This document shows positions 7,117 through 10,135 of a stretch of DNA of 10,135 nt, in pieces. Position 1 is the stretch's first letter, and each line of letters begins with the position of its first letter. The translations under genes were made by a program, and so were the position numbers. The stretch covers positions 1 to 10,135 of the forward strand of contig CAIQOG010000086.1 in assembly GCA_903873355.1 (NCBI GenBank), in the 5' to 3' direction. Under the pieces are notes generated by a model. That model was not told where the DNA came from and did not search any database. It saw only the letters and a list, made by a program, of their open reading frames with translations. This DNA is from an uncultured Bacteroidales bacterium (GTDB taxonomy: Bacteria > Bacteroidota > Bacteroidia > Bacteroidales > Paludibacteraceae).

Positions 7117-8163
7117 TTATTTGCTAACTATAAATTTTTGAATTGATTTTCTGTTGCCTGATCTTAATTCCAAAAGATACATACCGTTTTTAAGCTGTTC
7201 AGTTGAAATTGATTTAGAGAATGTTAAATTGCCTTGTGATAATTCTTGTCCGTTTAAGTTATAGATGCTACACGTTAAATTTTCTTCATCAGTTTGAATG
7301 TTTAATTCATGTTGAACCGGATTTGGCGAAATAGAAAAATTAATTCTTAGTTGATCTACTCCAGCCGTTATACTCCATGGTTCGCCTTTGTGAGTCCCCC
7401 AGATATATTCAGCCAATTCAGGATGATCGATAAATGGATTACGATTGTGCTGAAAAACTTCTACTGCGTTGTTTCTGTCAGTTTCTTTCTTGCTTACAGG
7501 GTCCTGACGGCTCCATTTCAGATACAAATTGATTGCCCAGCTATTTATTGAACCAAAAGTACTTCCAAAAACACCTCCGCCAGTGGTTACAGAAGTGTTC
7601 ATATATCGTGTTGTAAAATAGAAATATGTGCGCGCAAAATCTCCTTTGTATTCATCGTCCGGTTCAAAAACTGTTCCGCTATATTCGGCAAATGTAGAAC
7701 TCCCCAATCGACCTTTTCCACCGGCAAGAGTTGTGCCACCACTACATTCTCCATGAGGATAATTGCTGCGTTGTCCATTTACTTTTCCATCGGTAGGATA
7801 AATATGAAATGCATCACTAACCATAGGACTGGCGGAATTAAACCAACTTTGTGGAATAGAATGTTCACGGTTGTAACAATCACATACATTACTGTAATTT
7901 CCACATTTAGCAACTCCGTGCGTCCAGGTACAGGTAGAATACATGTCCCATACTTTGCCATCTGCAGTTACGTCACTTGTGGGGTAGACATTATATAACC
8001 CATCATATCCCACATTTGCGGTTCCAGTGGAAATAATACTGTAAAGTTGAGTCTTCAAAGCTGCATCTGTCTTCCCAATGGCAGCATTGTAATATCCTGC
8101 TTTCGGTTGTGCTACTAATAAAAAACTAAGAATTAAGAGTGGAAGAAAGATGATTTTTTTCAT
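7117..8163 (-). CDS. Secreted endonuclease I family protein, short form with T9SS sorting domain (copy 4, first gene of operon)
   Basis: The start at 8163 gives a signal peptide (MKKIIFLPLLILSFLLVA-QPK) matching the neighbours. An in-frame ATG at 8217 would add 18 residues, but its codon overlaps the promoter -7 box at 8215-8222, so it would lie upstream of the transcript. The product is 348 residues. The nuclease domain (about 19-263) has R99-E100-H101 in CYNREHSIPQSW, N129 and R132 in GKVNGQRSNYPHG, KGDFARTYFYF (173-183) and NRNPFIDHPELAEYIWGT. Cysteines at 78, 87, 94, 96 and 140 suggest disulfides outside the cytoplasm. The sorting domain (about 273-348) shares GNRK-IQKFIVSK with copy 3, and AEYIWGTHKGEPWS is identical in both, indicating a tandem duplication of this pair. 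It is the promoter-proximal gene and probably the most strongly expressed of the four. Confidence 0.92.
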   Translation of the reverse strand: MKKIIFLPLLILSFLLVAQPKAGYYNAAIGKTDAALKTQLYSIISTGTANVGYDGLYNVYPTSDVTADGKVWDMYSTCTWTHGVAKCGNYSNVCDCYNREHSIPQSWFNSASPMVSDAFHIYPTDGKVNGQRSNYPHGECSGGTTLAGGKGRLGSSTFAEYSGTVFEPDDEYKGDFARTYFYFTTRYMNTSVTTGGGVFGSTFGSINSWAINLYLKWSRQDPVSKKETDRNNAVEVFQHNRNPFIDHPELAEYIWGTHKGEPWSITAGVDQLRINFSISPNPVQHELNIQTDEENLTCSIYNLNGQELSQGNLTFSKSISTEQLKNGMYLLELRSGNRKSIQKFIVSK

Positions 8164-8214
8164 AAAAAAATTGACTTGAAATATGTTTGAAAATGATTTA
8201 AAAAAATAAGCCCG

Positions 8215-8222
8215 CAAATGTA
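8215..8222 (-). promoter_or_regulatory. -7 box of the nuclease operon promoter
   Basis: On the minus strand TACATTTG fits the Bacteroidota -7 consensus TAnnTTTG. The nearest upstream TTTG (8250-8247) is 24 nt away, longer than the usual 19-21, so the -33 element is poor. Transcription would start near 8208, giving a leader of roughly 45 nt before the start at 8163. The weak -33 spacing would suit activator-dependent control. Confidence 0.5.
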
Positions 8223-8232
8223 TAGAATAAGT

Positions 8233-8250
8233 TTTGAATTTTCATTCAAA
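8233..8250. promoter_or_regulatory. Inverted repeat, possible operator
   Basis: TTTGAAT (8233-8239) and ATTCAAA (8244-8250) are perfect inverted arms around a 4-nt centre. The element occupies the place of the -33 region of the nuclease operon promoter, 10 bp upstream of its -7 box. This is a plausible binding site for a dimeric regulator, but AT-rich palindromes arise by chance and no regulator gene is in view. Confidence 0.35.
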
Positions 8251-8371
8251 TTTACATTTTTAAGTATTTTATGAATAAAAATACAATACGGATTGATTAA
8301 AATTATTCAGTTGTTCCGGTTGTTTGATATTTTATTTTCTCTTAAAACATGATGCTAAAGAAAGAATCTAT

Positions 8372-8379
8372 TACATTTG
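8372..8379 (+). promoter_or_regulatory. -7 box of the S9 peptidase promoter
   Basis: TACATTTG matches TAnnTTTG and is the same octamer as the divergent nuclease promoter. No TTTG is found at the expected 19-21 nt upstream. Predicted transcript start is near 8386, giving a leader of about 14-20 nt. Confidence 0.5.
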
Positions 8380-8399
8380 CACTTCATTTAAAAATTTGA

Positions 8400-10135
8400 A
8401 TGAGAATGAAGAAAACACTAATTTTAATAGCAATCGCACTGATGGCACTATCAAAAAACAAAGCTCAGGAAAACCTGACTTACCAGCTTCCTCCAAAATC
8501 AATTCTTCAACTGGCCGATTATGAACGGGCACCGCAGGTAAGCATCGATACCAAAAAAGAATACATGTTGCTGAATTACCGCAGTACCTATAAATCATTG
8601 GAAGACCTGAATCAACAGGAAATGAGCATGGGCGGTCTGCGCATTAATCCGTTGACGAATATAAGCTCATCTGTCAATTATGTAAACAATATGAAGGTGC
8701 GGAAAGTTTTGGAGAAAGAGCCCGTTCAGGTAAAAGGTTTGCCTGCAAATCCCCGAATCAGCTTTATAACCTGGTCGCCCGACGAAACAAAGATTGCTTT
8801 CACTAATACCGCAGCAACGGGCGTTGAGCTTTGGGTACTGGATGTTGCTTCGGCACAAGCTACCCGTCTGACCGAAGCTGTGGTAAATGCCAATCTGGGC
8901 AATCCGTTAAACTGGTATCAGGACAGTAAAGCAATACTTGTCAGGCTAATCCCCAAAAACCGCCCGGCATTGATGGATTCTAAAAAGCAATTGCCCGCTG
9001 GTCCGACAATATCAGTGAGCGATGGTTCAAAGTCGCAAAACCGAACTTATCCCGATTTGTTGAAAAATGCCGTTGATGAAGCGAATTTTGTGACCTTGGC
9101 AAGCTCAGAACTTTACAAAGTGGATTTGAAAGGAAAAGCAGAACTTTTTAAAAGCGAAAATATGTACAATCTTGAGTCGTTCTCGCCCGACGGAAAGTAT
9201 TTGCTGGCAACAACTATCACGAAGCCATTCTCGTATATTGTTCCACTCAACCGGTTTCCATCGGTTTCGGTGGTGTACGATTTGAAAGGAAACGAAGTGA
9301 AAACGGTGAATGAAGTCCCGCTTTCGGAAGTGTTACCAAAAGGGTTTATGGCAGTTCGCAAAGGTAAACGTCAATTAAACTGGCGATTGGATGAACCTGC
9401 AACCTTATTTTATGTGGAAGCGTTGGATGGCGGTAATCCGCAAACGAAAGCCGATTTTCGCGATGCTGTTTATCTTTGGAAAGCACCTTTTGAAAAAGAA
9501 CCGACTTTGTTGACTAAAACTGCTCAGCGGTTTATGAATGTAATTTGGGGAAATGCTTCTACAGCCATCGTACAGGATGAATGGTACGATACCCGAAATG
9601 AAAAAACCTATCTGATAAATCCGTCAAAACCCGACGATGCTCCGAAAGTGATTGATGATCGCAATTTTCAGGACATTTATTCCGACCCCGGTCATTTTGA
9701 TACATGGAAAAATGAATACGGCAAATACGTCTTGGGAATTGCTGACAATTGCCTGTTTCGCATTGGCGATGGACACACTCCTAAAGGACAGTTTCCGTTT
9801 ATCGATGCGTTGAATCTGAAAACGCTCAAAACCAATCGCCTTTACCAGTCGGCTTATACCGACAAAATGGAGGAAATTTTCGATATAGAGGATTACAAAA
9901 AAGGAGAAGCGTTGGTGCGTATTCAGTCAAAAAACGATTATCCGAACTATTATTTCCGTAATTTCCACAAGAAAGATGAGGTTACACAGGTTACACATTT
10001 CCCGAATCCTTTTAAAAGCATCAAGGATGTGTACAAAGAAGTGATAAAATACAAACGGACTGATGGTGTGGAACTTTCGGGAACGCTTTATCTGCCTGCG
10101 GGTTACGACCGCAAGGCCAAAACCGAAAAATTGCC
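8400..10135 (+). CDS. Exported S9 (prolyl oligopeptidase) family peptidase, glutamyl endopeptidase-like, 3' end outside window
   Basis: The frame is open from an ATG at 8400 to the right edge, 578 residues, and is therefore partial. A second in-frame ATG at 8406 (MKKTLILIA...) is equally possible and differs by two residues. A signal peptide covers about 1-23 (ending NKA-QE). The visible part is mostly the N-terminal propeller: WSPDETKIAF begins at residue 125, GFMAVRKGKRQLNWR at 315, DRNFQDIYSDPGHF near 420, RIGDGHTPKGQFPFID near 454, and QSKNDYPNYYFRN near 512. YKRTDGVELSGTLYLPAGYD at 551 marks the entry to the alpha/beta hydrolase domain. These blocks resemble the S9D glutamyl endopeptidase group (relatives of chloroplast CGEP). 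The catalytic Ser, Asp and His lie beyond the edge, so activity cannot be judged. It is divergent from the nuclease operon and may be periplasmic or extracellular; no T9SS domain can be assessed. Confidence 0.85.
   Translation, partial: MRMKKTLILIAIALMALSKNKAQENLTYQLPPKSILQLADYERAPQVSIDTKKEYMLLNYRSTYKSLEDLNQQEMSMGGLRINPLTNISSSVNYVNNMKVRKVLEKEPVQVKGLPANPRISFITWSPDETKIAFTNTAATGVELWVLDVASAQATRLTEAVVNANLGNPLNWYQDSKAILVRLIPKNRPALMDSKKQLPAGPTISVSDGSKSQNRTYPDLLKNAVDEANFVTLASSELYKVDLKGKAELFKSENMYNLESFSPDGKYLLATTITKPFSYIVPLNRFPSVSVVYDLKGNEVKTVNEVPLSEVLPKGFMAVRKGKRQLNWRLDEPATLFYVEALDGGNPQTKADFRDAVYLWKAPFEKEPTLLTKTAQRFMNVIWGNASTAIVQDEWYDTRNEKTYLINPSKPDDAPKVIDDRNFQDIYSDPGHFDTWKNEYGKYVLGIADNCLFRIGDGHTPKGQFPFIDALNLKTLKTNRLYQSAYTDKMEEIFDIEDYKKGEALVRIQSKNDYPNYYFRNFHKKDEVTQVTHFPNPFKSIKDVYKEVIKYKRTDGVELSGTLYLPAGYDRKAKTEKL

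Larger units (their letters stand above)
8164..8399. other. Divergent intergenic promoter region
   Basis: This 236-bp AT-rich region separates the leftward nuclease operon from the rightward S9 peptidase. It contains one TACATTTG -7 box on each strand and the inverted repeat at 8233-8250. No small gene, riboswitch or RNA gene was recognised in it. Confidence 0.6.

Noticed and set aside
8164..8217. Upstream ATG extension (18 residues) of the copy 4 nuclease
   Set aside because: Its start codon overlaps the predicted -7 box, and the internal MKKIIF start gives a standard signal peptide.

Overview
The window looks like a chromosomal segment of a Bacteroidota bacterium, probably order Bacteroidales. 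DNA is AT-rich, signal peptides begin MKK, there are no strong Shine-Dalgarno sequences, and promoter boxes match the Bacteroidota pattern TTTG-N19-TAnnTTTG. Four predicted exported proteins end in C-terminal domains of the type IX secretion system (T9SS, Por) sorting kind. No tRNA, rRNA, CRISPR array or insertion sequence was seen.

Layout. (1) Positions 1-1104, minus strand: the first 368 codons of a large type IIG-like restriction-modification enzyme. The N-terminal PD-(D/E)XK-like nuclease part is visible; the methyltransferase part lies beyond the left edge. It has a very good promoter at 1126-1156. (2) Positions 1105-1809: a 705-bp gene-free region. It holds an imperfect hairpin (1351-1385), a 21-bp tandem repeat of nine units with a 63-bp higher-order pattern and phased A-tracts (1417-1605), a 24-bp direct repeat whose copies lie 84 bp (4 x 21) apart, and a small hairpin that may end the neighbouring operon. 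(3) Positions 1810-8163, minus strand: four consecutive paralogous secreted endonuclease I (EndA/NucM/Vvn-type) genes, probably one operon, transcribed leftwards from a promoter near 8215-8250. The two promoter-proximal genes are short (348 and 350 aa: nuclease plus sorting domain). The two distal genes are long (683 and 693 aa). They add an Ig-like domain and what looks like a fibronectin III domain split by an inserted jelly-roll domain. (4) Positions 8164-8399: a divergent promoter region with a TACATTTG box facing each way. (5) Positions 8400-10135, plus strand: most of the N-terminal propeller of an exported S9 family (glutamyl endopeptidase-like) serine peptidase, cut off by the window before its catalytic residues.

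Working together (inference): the nuclease array and the divergent peptidase fit extracellular or periplasmic breakdown of nucleic acids and proteins for nutrients, or DNA clearance from biofilm. The most notable points are the four-fold expansion of one T9SS nuclease family with stepwise domain gain, and the phased 21-bp repeat block between the nuclease operon and the restriction-modification gene.
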